Position numbers and translations under genes: made by a program. Positions 50,920 through 59,181 of a stretch of 64,000 bases of DNA are shown here, one piece after another (position 1 is the first letter of the stretch; each line of letters opens with the position of its first letter). The stretch is taken from positions 141,195 to 205,194 of the forward strand of contig JAGVNI010000008.1 of assembly GCA_020053355.1 (NCBI GenBank), in the 5' to 3' direction. This DNA is from an archaeon. Its GTDB lineage: Archaea; Micrarchaeota; Micrarchaeia; Anstonellales; Bilamarchaeaceae. Under the pieces are notes generated by a model. That model saw only the letters and a list, made by a program, of their open reading frames with translations, had not been told where the DNA came from and searched no databases.

Positions 50920-51205
50920 AATCTCCTTCGATGGAAAGAGATACATTGCATTGAAGCAGGATATCGGAAACCTCCCTTTGATTGTCGTGAAAGCCAAGAA
51001 AGGATACATCGCTTGCAGTTACATAGACAAGGAAACCGCTGAGAAGGTCGGCGACATCGCCGCATTCGTCTCAGGAGTCAGGTGCCTTGACGACCTCAAG
51101 AAGGCCAAAATCAGACAGGCGACCACCTGGGCCGAGGACTTGGGGATACGGGAAGGCATGAGCGTCAAGAAAGCCCTTGAGCTCATGGACGTCGTGACTG
51201 AATAG
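50912..51205 (+). CDS. DUF1805-family protein
   Basis: 97-aa protein of the archaeal DUF1805 family: PLIVVKAKKGYIACSYIDKETAEKVGDIAAFVSGVRCLDDLKKAKI and AEDLGIREGMSVKKALELM match its consensus. No enzymatic role is established. ATG 50912 overlaps the eS26 stop, so the two are translationally coupled. The 3' end overlaps the convergent Cys-rich gene by 23 bp. Confidence 0.85.
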   Translation: MDEISFDGKRYIALKQDIGNLPLIVVKAKKGYIACSYIDKETAEKVGDIAAFVSGVRCLDDLKKAKIRQATTWAEDLGIREGMSVKKALELMDVVTE

Positions 51206-51728
51206 ACACCGCTCCCAGCAGCGCGATAAGGGGAAGCACGAATACGATGGAGCAGATATTGTTCTGGTTCAGGCGGTAATAGTTCTCAGGCGAGAGCTGC
51301 GACAGCCGCTCGGCCTCGTCATAGCATGTGTCGCGCGTCACCGTGTCGCCGAAAAGCTGCGTGCTGAAATCGTCCCTCTGCGTCACATACTGGCAGGTTT
51401 CTGGATTGCGGGTAATCTTCGCCACTTCGTAATAGCACGTGTTCGCCACCAGTTCGGCTTTCTTCCGGATGTCGCTTCCAGTGTCCGGGTCGATTGGCGC
51501 GCCGAAGCGCACCCAGATTTCCTCGCAAAGCGTCGTGGCGGCGTTGCACATCTGCCCCGGCGCGCAGAGGTAAGCGGCCGTCAGGGCCGATGCATAGTAG
51601 CAGTTCATCTTCTCGGAGTTCCGGGTTATCTGGGGGTCGGATTCGCATTCCTGCGGGGTGCGCAGGCCGAGGGCTCCGGAGAAGATGAGGAATGCCAGGA
51701 TGAGCGGGATTACTGCAGCCAGTCTCAC
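51183..51728 (-). CDS. Exported Cys-rich membrane-anchored protein, unknown
   Basis: 181-aa protein, start GTG 51728. Signal peptide (MRLAAVIPLILAFLIFSGALG), then eight or so cysteines in the exported domain (ECESD, MNCYY, YLCAPGQMCNAATTLCEE, NTCYYE, ETCQYV, DTCYDE) and a C-terminal helix (SIVFVLPLIALLGAVSI). The repeated C-Y-Y/E-V-A-K-I-TRN-P pattern hints at two similar halves. Follows tbp on the same strand with overlapping ends. No family recognised. Confidence 0.65.
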   Translation of the reverse strand: MRLAAVIPLILAFLIFSGALGLRTPQECESDPQITRNSEKMNCYYASALTAAYLCAPGQMCNAATTLCEEIWVRFGAPIDPDTGSDIRKKAELVANTCYYEVAKITRNPETCQYVTQRDDFSTQLFGDTVTRDTCYDEAERLSQLSPENYYRLNQNNICSIVFVLPLIALLGAVSIQSRRP

Positions 51729-52303
51729 GCCGACCCCTTCTCGGCATACGGCTTCAGCAGCGCCTTGGCCTTAGCTAGCACGATTCGGATTTCCTTCTCG
51801 TTCTTAGCGCCTGCGCAGATGACTTTGCCGTTCTTGAAAAGAAGCAGCGAGGCTTTCGGCTCCTTGAATTTCAGTATCGCGCCCGGGAACTGCTCGGGCT
51901 CGTATTCCACATCCTTGATCTTGGAGGCTATCTTGTAAAGGTCGAGCTCCAAGCCGAGGCTGGCCGATGCGACGATGTTCGTTATCTCGATGTGGGGCTT
52001 CTTGGTCTTGGTGATTTTCTTGGCATAGGGCGTCAGCATCTTTATGGTGCGTGCAATTGTCTTCTCTATCATGTCCCTCTTCTTGCAGCCGACGCAGACG
52101 ACCTTCCCGTTCTTGAATAGGAGCAGCGATGCTTTCGCCGGCTCCTTGAATTTCAGTATCGCGCCCGGGAACTGCTCGGGCTCGTATTCTATCTCAGGAA
52201 TCTTATTCGCGAGAGCGTACAAATCAAGCTCAAGGCCCAGAGAAGCAGACGCCACCATGTTCGTAATGACGAATTGTATCGGTTTGGACAAGAAATCACC
52301 CAT
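51725..52303 (-). CDS. tbp: TATA-box-binding protein with near-identical repeats
   Basis: 192-aa general transcription factor binding the TATA box. Both saddle repeats carry the intercalating-Phe stirrup EQFPGAILKFKEP and KASLLLFKNGKV. The two repeats are strikingly alike: ITNMVASASLGLELDLY...VCVGCK and ITNIVASASLGLELDLY...ICAGAK differ at about 10 of 61 aligned positions. Start ATG 52303 (MGDFLSKP); TTG 52312 is possible. A TATA-like tract (tttataaata, ~52339-52348) lies upstream, between tbp and the divergent eL21 gene. Confidence 0.95.
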   Translation of the reverse strand: MGDFLSKPIQFVITNMVASASLGLELDLYALANKIPEIEYEPEQFPGAILKFKEPAKASLLLFKNGKVVCVGCKKRDMIEKTIARTIKMLTPYAKKITKTKKPHIEITNIVASASLGLELDLYKIASKIKDVEYEPEQFPGAILKFKEPKASLLLFKNGKVICAGAKNEKEIRIVLAKAKALLKPYAEKGSA

Positions 52304-52411
52304 CCGGCACAATAAGTGAGGCCGGATTCCCTTTATGTATTTATAAATGATGCAATTGTTTAAAAAGACTTTCTCTCATTCATTCTCGTAAAACTAATTG
52401 CTGTGATTCAA

Positions 52412-52687
52412 ATGGTCAAGGCTTCAAAAGGCGCATTCAACAGGAGGACTAGGAAGCTCAAGGGCAAGAGCGTCGCCAGCGTAGCAAAGCTGGTCAGGAC
52501 GTTCAAGGTGGGTGACAAGGTCATCATCGCGCCCAGGGCGAGGACGAAGGGGCTCCCGCATCTCCGGTATGCCAGCAGGCACGGAATAATCAAGGAGGCG
52601 CGGGGCAAGGCATATATGGTGGAAGTGGGCGACTTCAATAAGCGCAAAACCGTGGTTGTCGGGTCCGTCCATCTTAAACTCGTCTGA
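52412..52687 (+). CDS. rpl21e: Ribosomal protein eL21
   Basis: 91-aa large-subunit protein: MVKASKGAFNRRTRKLKGK, TFKVGDKVIIAPRARTKGLPHLRYASRHGIIKEARGKAYMVEVGDFNKRKTVVVGSVHLKLV matches eL21 throughout. ATG 52412 is chosen because gtgat lies 5 bp upstream; GTG 52403 is in frame but would add three residues. It starts the typical archaeal eL21-rpoF-DUF655 operon. Confidence 0.95.
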   Translation: MVKASKGAFNRRTRKLKGKSVASVAKLVRTFKVGDKVIIAPRARTKGLPHLRYASRHGIIKEARGKAYMVEVGDFNKRKTVVVGSVHLKLV

Positions 52688-52700
52688 AGGGGTGTTGCTG

Positions 52701-53018
52701 ATGCAGATAAAATCTTCCAGGCCGGCTTCGGTAAGCGAAGCCAAGGAAATCCTCGCCAAGAGGAAGGATGACGGCGAATTGGGATATGAGCAGAACCAGG
52801 CGCTCGAGAACACTGATCGGTTCGGGGACTCGGACGCCAAGAAAGCGAAAACGCTTATTGAGACCCTGTCAAAAATCGACAAAATCAGCACCGAGCTCGC
52901 CATCAAGATAGTGGACATACGCCCGGGAAACGCGGCGACCTTGCGGGCGATACTGGTAAAGGACAGGGTCGAGCTGAACGAGGATGAACTAAACAACATC
53001 CTCAAAGAGCTCGCATGA
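52701..53018 (+). CDS. rpoF: RNA polymerase subunit F (Rpb4)
   Basis: 105-aa stalk subunit of RNA polymerase. RPASVSEAKEILAKRKDDGELGYEQNQALENTDRFGDSDAKKAKTLIETLSKIDKISTELAIKIVDIRPGNAATLRAIL matches archaeal Rpb4. ATG 52701 after ggggtg; 13 bp from eL21 and ~19 bp before DUF655, the conserved gene order. Confidence 0.95.
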   Translation: MQIKSSRPASVSEAKEILAKRKDDGELGYEQNQALENTDRFGDSDAKKAKTLIETLSKIDKISTELAIKIVDIRPGNAATLRAILVKDRVELNEDELNNILKELA

Positions 53019-53036
53019 ACGGGGAGGGGGATTGGA

Positions 53037-53597
53037 ATGGAAGACTATGCATGGGTCATCGAGTATATGCCATCAGGCCACGCGGACGCGCTTCGGCGGG
53101 AGCCGGCGGTCCAACTGCTCGGGACGAGGTTCTTCACGCTTCTTGAGGCTACGATAACCCCCAGCGCGAACATCGTGATGGGCCAGAAGGTCTGCGTCGG
53201 CAAAGAGGGAAGGAAAGAAGTCTCGCACATCAAGGGCAGGATAAAATACGAGGAGCTTACAGGCGGCGCAAGGGAGTTCCTTCCCGCCATGATAAAGAAG
53301 GCGATAGCCGAGCGGGAATCCGATTTCGTCGGCTTCATCAACACCGCAAAGCCGATATCCATCCGCGTGCACACGCTCGATTTGCTTCCGGGGATAGGCA
53401 AGAAGAACATGGAGTCCATTCTTCGCGAGCGCGACGTCAAGCCATTCGAGTCGTTCGTCGACATACACACGCGGGTCCCGACGCTCGCCGACCCGATAGG
53501 CGTGTTCGTCCACAGGATTATGAGTGAACTGGAAGGCAAGGAGAAATACTACCTTTTCACAAAGCCGCCTTTCGTGCCCCGCTTCGGGCCTAGATGA
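53037..53597 (+). CDS. DUF655 RNA-binding-type protein
   Basis: 186-aa member of the archaeal DUF655 family, which follows eL21 and rpoF in most archaea. An OB-like N-terminal part (AWVIEYMPSGHADALRREPAVQLLGTRFFTLLEATITP) precedes a helix-hairpin-helix-like region (LDLLPGIGKKNMESILRERDVKPFESFVDIHTRVPTLADPIG). Likely binds RNA or DNA; a role in translation or rRNA processing is guessed from context. gagggg precedes ATG 53037. Confidence 0.9.
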   Translation: MEDYAWVIEYMPSGHADALRREPAVQLLGTRFFTLLEATITPSANIVMGQKVCVGKEGRKEVSHIKGRIKYEELTGGAREFLPAMIKKAIAERESDFVGFINTAKPISIRVHTLDLLPGIGKKNMESILRERDVKPFESFVDIHTRVPTLADPIGVFVHRIMSELEGKEKYYLFTKPPFVPRFGPR

Positions 53598-53610
53598 CGC
53601 GAGGGCGAGA

Positions 53611-54894
53611 TTGGTGGAACGCGAAGGGCCTGTTTTTCTTATTTTCCTGATTTTTCTTTCGCTTGCTTGGAGCCCGGCGTATGCCGCATCGGGGGGGTCC
53701 CCGGGCATAATGCTCGGCTCCAACGCCTCGGCGCTGACCCTCGGCATATACGCCGAAGTCGAGACCAACGCCACGACGAGCGCGGAGTTCGAGGCATACC
53801 TCGCGGACACGTCCCTCATCGTCCTGGGGAACGACATGGACATAGCCGAGCGCGTGCTCCTTGACAGCGCCAAGGCGTCGAATGCATGGCTCGCAAAGGC
53901 CAAGGAGAGCAACGACAGCACGGCCGCACGCGATGCGGTGCTGTCCGGCAGGCATCCGCTGGTCCTGATAATCGGCGGGCCGGAGCAGAACAACGTCACC
54001 GCTTATGGCATCTCTTCCGGCTGGTTCAACGACACGCGGACTGTCGAGGGCGGGCTGATAGTCAAGACCGGCAAACTCCCCAACGGGGCGGTCGTCGTGG
54101 CCATATCGGACAAGATGGGTTACGAGGCCGGGGCCGTCAAGAACGAGGGCGCGAAATACTCCCCCCTCTCTGCGGTCATGCCCAAGGAATACGTCCCCGC
54201 CGCTGCCACGTTCATATCGCTGATCGTGCTTATCCTTATCAACGTGGGAAGGACGGTTTTCGAATTCAAGGCGCTCGATTTGGGGCGAAAGGGCTGGAAA
54301 GTCGGGGAAGGCGCCAGGATGTACCGAGGCTACAACGTCAGCGAGGCTCTGGCGATAACGGGCGCTTCCGCGGTCCTCGGCATATCGATTAGCTGGCAGT
54401 ATTTCGGCCCCTCCGGGGATTTCTTCTTCTGGGTCGTGGTGAATTCCATCATCTGCCTGCTTGCGGCCATCCTGCATGAGGTGACCCACCGCATCTTCGC
54501 CCATTTCTATAAGATTGAGATGGAATACGTGTTCTGGCCGGCAGGCTCGGCACTGACGCTTGCCAGTTCATACCTCGGGAACGCGTTCTCCATACAGGGG
54601 TTCATCCTTGAGCAGATACCACCGGGGGTCGCGAAATGGAAGGTCGGGCTCATGAAGCTTTCGGCGCCGGTTGTGAGCGCGATTGTAATGGTTTTGTTCG
54701 CCTTCCTGTATTACCAGTCCCCGAATCCGGTTTTCAAGACGGTGTATTCCACGAGCGCGCTCTGGGCGGTCGCCGAGATACTCCCCCTGGGCTCCCTTGA
54801 CGGCAAGGACATAAAGGAATGGAGCCACACCGTGTGGTTCGTCTCATTCTGCCTTATCGGCATCAGCTATCTTATCGTGACGTTCCTGATATGA
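53611..54894 (+). CDS. Site-2 protease-like intramembrane metalloprotease with exported domain
   Basis: ~427-aa membrane protein. TTG 53611/GTG 53614 follows cgagggcgag and begins a signal peptide (VFLIFLIFLSLAWSPAYA). Residues ~30-200 form an exported domain (IVLGNDMDIAERVLL, HPLVLIIGGPEQNNVTAYGISSGWF) like S-layer-associated domains. The C-terminal membrane part has an M50 active site: ILHEVTHRIFAHF (HExxH) and ILPLGSLDGKDIKEW, the second metal motif. This is a regulated-proteolysis type enzyme. The exported-domain fusion is uncommon. Last gene of the eL21 run, partly overlapping in transcription with the next operon. Confidence 0.82.
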   Translation: MVEREGPVFLIFLIFLSLAWSPAYAASGGSPGIMLGSNASALTLGIYAEVETNATTSAEFEAYLADTSLIVLGNDMDIAERVLLDSAKASNAWLAKAKESNDSTAARDAVLSGRHPLVLIIGGPEQNNVTAYGISSGWFNDTRTVEGGLIVKTGKLPNGAVVVAISDKMGYEAGAVKNEGAKYSPLSAVMPKEYVPAAATFISLIVLILINVGRTVFEFKALDLGRKGWKVGEGARMYRGYNVSEALAITGASAVLGISISWQYFGPSGDFFFWVVVNSIICLLAAILHEVTHRIFAHFYKIEMEYVFWPAGSALTLASSYLGNAFSIQGFILEQIPPGVAKWKVGLMKLSAPVVSAIVMVLFAFLYYQSPNPVFKTVYSTSALWAVAEILPLGSLDGKDIKEWSHTVWFVSFCLIGISYLIVTFLI

Positions 54895-54930
54895 CGCTTT
54901 ATTAACTTTGGATGGGAAAAATATCCGGGT

Positions 54931-55875
54931 GTGTTATTGGACCACAAACTTATACTCCTGCCACTTGCACTGGTTGCGCTCCTGCTCTTTGGCTGCACAA
55001 TCAATCCGCAGGATTCCGTTGCGGCAAGGCAGAACCTGACCGGCGGAAGCCTGGGCGGCGCATCCGGGACGGGCGGCACTTCCGGAGCAAGCGGCAACGC
55101 CTCCGGCACGCAAGGCGCGAACCAGACGCAGGTGAAGCTATTCACCCTCGAAGAGGTGGCCAAGCACAGCACCAAAGCGGACTGCTGGATGGTCATCCAG
55201 AACTACGTGCTTGACCTTTCAACCTACGCCGCTCATCCCGGCGGCGATACGTACGTCCCTTACTGCGGCAAGGACGGAACCGAAGCGTTCGCAACAAACG
55301 GAGGGGGGGCCAGCGGCCATTCGGATTCCGCGTATTCGGAGGCGGAGAGGTATATCATAGGAGAGCTCGGAAAGCCCATGCCGGGCCAGGGCAGCGCAGG
55401 GACAGACGTTCCGGCCGGCAATGGCAGCACCGGCAGTCCGGCTATTCCGCAAGGAAATTTAACACCCGCAACGGGCAATGGGACGGGCACGGCAAACAAC
55501 CCCCCACCCCCCGCTAACGAATCCAATTCAACGCCGGCGCAGCAGCCGCTCCTCCTCACCATGGAGGAAGTCGCAAAACACAGCACTGCAAAAGACTGCT
55601 GGATGGTCATCTACGGGAAAGTGCTCAACCTCACCGTATTCTCATCGCACCCGGGTGGCAGCGCATACGTGCCGTATTGCGGAACCGAGGCAACGGCAGC
55701 ATTCGACAATAAAGGGGACGGGGGTAACAGCCACTCCGGGGCTGCTGTGGCGGACCTTTCCGCCTACACGATTGGTGAATTAGGCCAGCCGCAGAGCCGG
55801 AACGTTACATCCGCCAATGTCACGATATCCGGCCGGGGCGATGACGATGATGATTGGGAAGACGATGACGACTAG
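54931..55875 (+). CDS. Lipoprotein with two cytochrome b5 domains
   Basis: 314-aa exported heme protein. Signal peptide LILLPLALVALLLFGC with lipobox, a Gly/Ser/Thr linker, then cytochrome b5 domain 1 (~68-150: FTLEEVAKHSTKADCWMVI, LSTYAAHPGGDTYVPYCG, GHSDSA) and domain 2 (~205-285: LTMEEVAKHSTAKDCWMVI, FSSHPGGSAYVPYCG, SHSGAA). Both keep HPGG and a second His. The tail is acidic (DDDDDWEDDDD-like). GTG 54931 is ~28 bp from a TATA-like ctttattaa. The heme-type membrane protein follows 8 bp later, so the pair may move electrons across or along the membrane. Confidence 0.88.
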   Translation: MLLDHKLILLPLALVALLLFGCTINPQDSVAARQNLTGGSLGGASGTGGTSGASGNASGTQGANQTQVKLFTLEEVAKHSTKADCWMVIQNYVLDLSTYAAHPGGDTYVPYCGKDGTEAFATNGGGASGHSDSAYSEAERYIIGELGKPMPGQGSAGTDVPAGNGSTGSPAIPQGNLTPATGNGTGTANNPPPPANESNSTPAQQPLLLTMEEVAKHSTAKDCWMVIYGKVLNLTVFSSHPGGSAYVPYCGTEATAAFDNKGDGGNSHSGAAVADLSAYTIGELGQPQSRNVTSANVTISGRGDDDDDWEDDDD

Positions 55876-55883
55876 GTGGTAAT

Positions 55884-56543
55884 ATGCAAAAAACAAGCTG
55901 GCTGTTCCTTTTGCTGATTGGCGCGGTAGCGCTCCTTGGGGCATACCAGGCGCTATTCCCGATTCCCTCATCGATATCATACATCAGGTTCTTCGCCCTG
56001 TCGGCGTACCTCCTCCTATGCGTGTCGCTCATGATAGGCCCCCTGACCGTGCTCTATCCGCAGACGTTCGCGCAGACCGTCGAGCCAAGAAGGGCTGTAG
56101 GTATCGCATGCTTCGTATTCGCCATTCTCCATGGCCTGCTAGTCGTCTGGCTCAGGTGGGACTGGGGGCTTGCGCCGCTCCTTGCGAGCCTCGGTTCTAT
56201 CGCGACCATACCCGCGACGCTGATTCTGCTCGCGCTCACGCTCACTTCAAGCGATTATGCGATTAAAATAATGGGCCCGGGCCTCTGGAAGAACGTCCAG
56301 CGCTTCAACTACCTTGCGTTCGCGTTTTCCTCAATGCATTTCATCCTGCTCGCGAACGGGCTGTTCGTTCAGGTGAACGGCAAGACGTTCGTCAATATCG
56401 CCGAGGTGGCCCTGCTGCTGCTTGGCATTGCGACGATAGGGCTTCAGCTCGCAGGGTTCTTCTCGAGAAGGAAAAGGATGGCGCAGATGAATGCCAAGGG
56501 GCCCGCGTCAGAATCCGTAGGCGCAGTTCGCCAGGCAGTCTGA
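55884..56543 (+). CDS. Ferric reductase-like/MsrQ-type membrane protein
   Basis: 219-aa membrane protein with about six helices. Two helices carry His residues placed like heme ligands (CFVFAILHGLLVVWLRWDW and FAFSSMHFILLANGLF), the pattern of the ferric reductase transmembrane domain and MsrQ/YedZ. No flavin or NAD domain is fused. It is 8 bp downstream of the cytochrome b5 lipoprotein, so a quinol or intracellular donor could reduce the external b5. The 3' end overlaps the convergent kinase gene by 36 bp. Confidence 0.82.
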   Translation: MQKTSWLFLLLIGAVALLGAYQALFPIPSSISYIRFFALSAYLLLCVSLMIGPLTVLYPQTFAQTVEPRRAVGIACFVFAILHGLLVVWLRWDWGLAPLLASLGSIATIPATLILLALTLTSSDYAIKIMGPGLWKNVQRFNYLAFAFSSMHFILLANGLFVQVNGKTFVNIAEVALLLLGIATIGLQLAGFFSRRKRMAQMNAKGPASESVGAVRQAV

Positions 56544-57416
56544 CAACGCATCGGCCATGGATTCGGCAGTGGAAAAGCGCTTCCCGGGCTCCTTGCTAAT
56601 CGCCCTTTCGATGATGAGGGAGAGCGTCGCGGGATAACGGCGGTCCAATGAATGCAGGGGCGCTGACGCCGCAGACCGGTGGCAGCGGAAGTATTCGACA
56701 TTCTCTTCCTGCTCGTTTTTCGCCGGCTTCATCAGGTAGGGATACAAGCCGGATGTGAACGTGTAGAGCATGATTCCGACCGAGTATAGGTCGGCTCTGC
56801 GGTCGACCCGTGCATGGGGGTATGTCTGCTCCGGGGCCATGAACATGGGCGAGCCCACAGGGACTCCCACGCGCGCCGCGATGTCTTGCACCCCTGGAAC
56901 GATGGAAAAGCCGAAATCAGTCAGGGTCACCGAGCGCATATCGTAGCCAAGGATGAGATTGGACGGCTTCACGTCACGGTGCACAATTCCTGCGCCATGG
57001 AGCGTATCCAGGATGTCCAGGACGAAGATAATCAGTTCGACGGTTTTCCGGATACCGTGGATGTTGTTCCGGTTGAAAACCACGCCGTCCCGAAACTCCT
57101 GCGCGACATACGGGTCTGGCCTATCCGTTTGTGAATGGATAAGTTTCGGGACGCCCATATGGCGGATTAGGGAAAGCGCCCTGGCCTCGGTCAGGAGGGA
57201 GTGCCGGGCGTTCAGGTTCGCCAGCATGCCCCCCCGGAGCCTTTTGATTGCGACGCGCCTGAAGCCTGCTTGCCGGTCCTCTGCAAGATGCACAAGGCAT
57301 ACGGCCCCGCAGCCAATCTCCTTAAGCGGCATGAACCTGCCGTCGATAAGGTCGAAAAGCTTGCGGTCCGGCGGCTCCTTATGGCTGTGGAGGGGCCTGC
57401 GGCTGGACATGTCCAT
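56508..57416 (-). CDS. Serine/threonine protein kinase 1
   Basis: 302-aa cytosolic eukaryotic-type kinase. Nucleotide loop EIGCGAVCLVHLAED (reduced Gly loop), Lys in VAIKRL, Glu helix, catalytic loop IVHRDVKPSNLIL, DFG in LTDFGFSI, APE in MFMAPEQ, and DRRADLYSVGIMLYTFTSG. All catalytic residues are present. Start ATG 57416 (MDMSSRRP) is chosen with a TATA box at ~57449-57459; the longer frame to 57461 would overlap it. Divergent from a member of the unknown paralog family (57577). Confidence 0.9.
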   Translation of the reverse strand: MDMSSRRPLHSHKEPPDRKLFDLIDGRFMPLKEIGCGAVCLVHLAEDRQAGFRRVAIKRLRGGMLANLNARHSLLTEARALSLIRHMGVPKLIHSQTDRPDPYVAQEFRDGVVFNRNNIHGIRKTVELIIFVLDILDTLHGAGIVHRDVKPSNLILGYDMRSVTLTDFGFSIVPGVQDIAARVGVPVGSPMFMAPEQTYPHARVDRRADLYSVGIMLYTFTSGLYPYLMKPAKNEQEENVEYFRCHRSAASAPLHSLDRRYPATLSLIIERAISKEPGKRFSTAESMADALSDCLANCAYGF

Positions 57417-57576
57417 GACAGTATTGATGCCATGAAGGGTTTTTAATTCATATATACACATTATTTACGACCAAAAAACGTTCAGGACGGCGAAACAGGC
57501 TGGATGGCGAAAACGCCAAGTATTAATATATATTACCACATACATAAGGCTGAGAACGTAAAAAAGGGAATATTGC

Positions 57577-58374
57577 ATGGCAACAAGAGAACGCATCCAG
57601 TCCCTTCGGAGAGCCACATGGGATTATGTCGAAGCCAGGCGGCTGGTATCGGAGAGGGGGATGAAGCTGCCGTCGAACGTGCTGCATGACGAGTACATGC
57701 GGACGGGCAACTGGGAGCGCGTGAAGGACATATATCCAGCCTGGGCAAGGGAAATCCTGGTTTATCCGCGAATCGGGCGGAAATTCGCAAAAGGCAAGGA
57801 CGTGATTGACTCTGGGGAGGACCGGCTTGGAAGGAGATGGGTGCTACCGGCCTCGTATGTGAAAAAGGCGCACGAGAAGGGGGAAGTCTACGGAATCGTA
57901 GATGCCGGCCTTCTCGTTGTCCCAGGCCAGTTGGAAGAGAAAAACTGGAGGGTGATAGTCCATCCGCAAATCATCACGGTTCTCCATAACGTCGTCTGCC
58001 TGGATTCCATGGGCGGATTGATGAACGAAATGACCGGCCTTCCGCACAGGGTGCCGTCCGGGCAAAGGATACCCGAAGGCCGGAAAAGGCACCTTTTCCG
58101 AAATGAAGGATGCGGTGTTCGGCCGATTATCAGGGGCGTTTTCGGGCCGCATGTGGATGCCCGATTCGACATAAACGCAGGGGATGGCTGGCCCGTTTTT
58201 TATCGGGACGAGCGCGACGGCATCGAGTACACCCGCTTCAAGGGATTCGGAGTCGCAGGGGTAAAGGAAGAGAAAACGCTCCTCAGCGTCGCAAGGAACG
58301 ATAACCGGCTGATTGTCGAAGGCACGCCGGAGATGCTCGATGCCGTCCTTCGGCAAATCGAGAATCTCAAATGA
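57577..58374 (+). CDS. Distant member of the array paralog family
   Basis: 265-aa protein of the same layout as the 19.9-23.7 kb array: N-terminal helical block (EARRLVSERGMKLPSNVLHDEYMRTGNWERVKDIYPAWAREI, matching ...SNKRL...EWR..FPCWSGTM), a middle DRLGRRWVLPASYVKKAHEKG block, and the tail NRLIVEGTPEMLDAVLRQIENLK, close to the array's GTPEQIAAAARLIEQLK. ATG 57577 follows aaaaaggga; a TATA tract (~57523-57533) lies upstream. Flanked by kinase 1 and another relative; perhaps a kinase partner or substrate. Function unknown. Confidence 0.7.
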   Translation: MATRERIQSLRRATWDYVEARRLVSERGMKLPSNVLHDEYMRTGNWERVKDIYPAWAREILVYPRIGRKFAKGKDVIDSGEDRLGRRWVLPASYVKKAHEKGEVYGIVDAGLLVVPGQLEEKNWRVIVHPQIITVLHNVVCLDSMGGLMNEMTGLPHRVPSGQRIPEGRKRHLFRNEGCGVRPIIRGVFGPHVDARFDINAGDGWPVFYRDERDGIEYTRFKGFGVAGVKEEKTLLSVARNDNRLIVEGTPEMLDAVLRQIENLK

Positions 58375-58399
58375 ATTCCGGTTTTACCAGCTTCTTTTT

Positions 58400-59152
58400 T
58401 CAATGACGGTTTTTTCCGGTTCTTGGACCGCTACCGACAATCGCCACACCTGCAGGATTGGACCAGTCGAAGTCGGCGACAACGCTGCGCCCCCCGTCTC
58501 CGCCCACGCCACGGGCAAAGGAGCCGTGCCATCCGGTTGCTCCCTTCTCGAAACGTGTTCTCACCCACCCGTATCGGGCTGCCGGGTCGTCGGGTGACGC
58601 GGGTTTGCCTGCTTCCGGGAGGCCGCCGCTATCGGTTTGCGCCCACCCGTTATTCATGAATCTCACCGCCCTCACCTTTCCTTCGAGCGCAGCAGGGCCG
58701 GTTGGCGAAACAGCATACTCTTTTTCGCCGGTCTGGGTTATTTGCAGCAGTTCTATTGAATCAAAGACGCCCATGCCCCCGGCCACTTTTTGAAGGCTAA
58801 TCTTTTTTCCGCAAAACCGGACCGGCACGTCCGGGATGGCTATCCTGTAGCGGACCCCATTCTCAACCCATAGGATTTCCCTGCCAAGCGGCGACTCCGG
58901 GTCCTTGTTGTAAACGCAGTATTCGCCGGTCCGAACCCACCGGTCGCCCATGATGGCCGGATAAATCCCGGCCGCATTTAGGGCATCGTCGACATCCAGC
59001 GCATCGTCGATATCCTTCATCAACGCGATATGCTCTGTTTTCCTGTCGATTTTTCCAGGAAGCTGGAACATCTGCGCTTGCGTGAAGTCCCCGTCCATTG
59101 CCCTAATCCGCCTTCCGCCGGGCAGACATAGGGGATTTTTTTCAACATCCAT
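58400..59152 (-). CDS. Diverged relative of the array family, unknown
   Basis: 250-aa protein. The middle resembles the family (DDALNAAGIYPAIMGDRWVRTGEYCVYNKDPESPLGREILWVENGVRYRIAIPDVPVRFCGKKISLQ, compare ...EWR..WSGTM.AY..P....GK..EY.DP.TG..Y.FPVPEEH.GKKN). The C terminus differs, ending in a Gly-rich segment without the GTPEQI tail. ATG 59152 is chosen for ggtgg 5-6 bp upstream; GTG 59161 is possible. Convergent with the gene at 57577, with tRNA-Val upstream. Confidence 0.6.
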   Translation of the reverse strand: MDVEKNPLCLPGGRRIRAMDGDFTQAQMFQLPGKIDRKTEHIALMKDIDDALDVDDALNAAGIYPAIMGDRWVRTGEYCVYNKDPESPLGREILWVENGVRYRIAIPDVPVRFCGKKISLQKVAGGMGVFDSIELLQITQTGEKEYAVSPTGPAALEGKVRAVRFMNNGWAQTDSGGLPEAGKPASPDDPAARYGWVRTRFEKGATGWHGSFARGVGGDGGRSVVADFDWSNPAGVAIVGSGPRTGKNRH

Positions 59153-59181
59153 AAGTTCCACCGTGATTTGATAGGAGAGTA

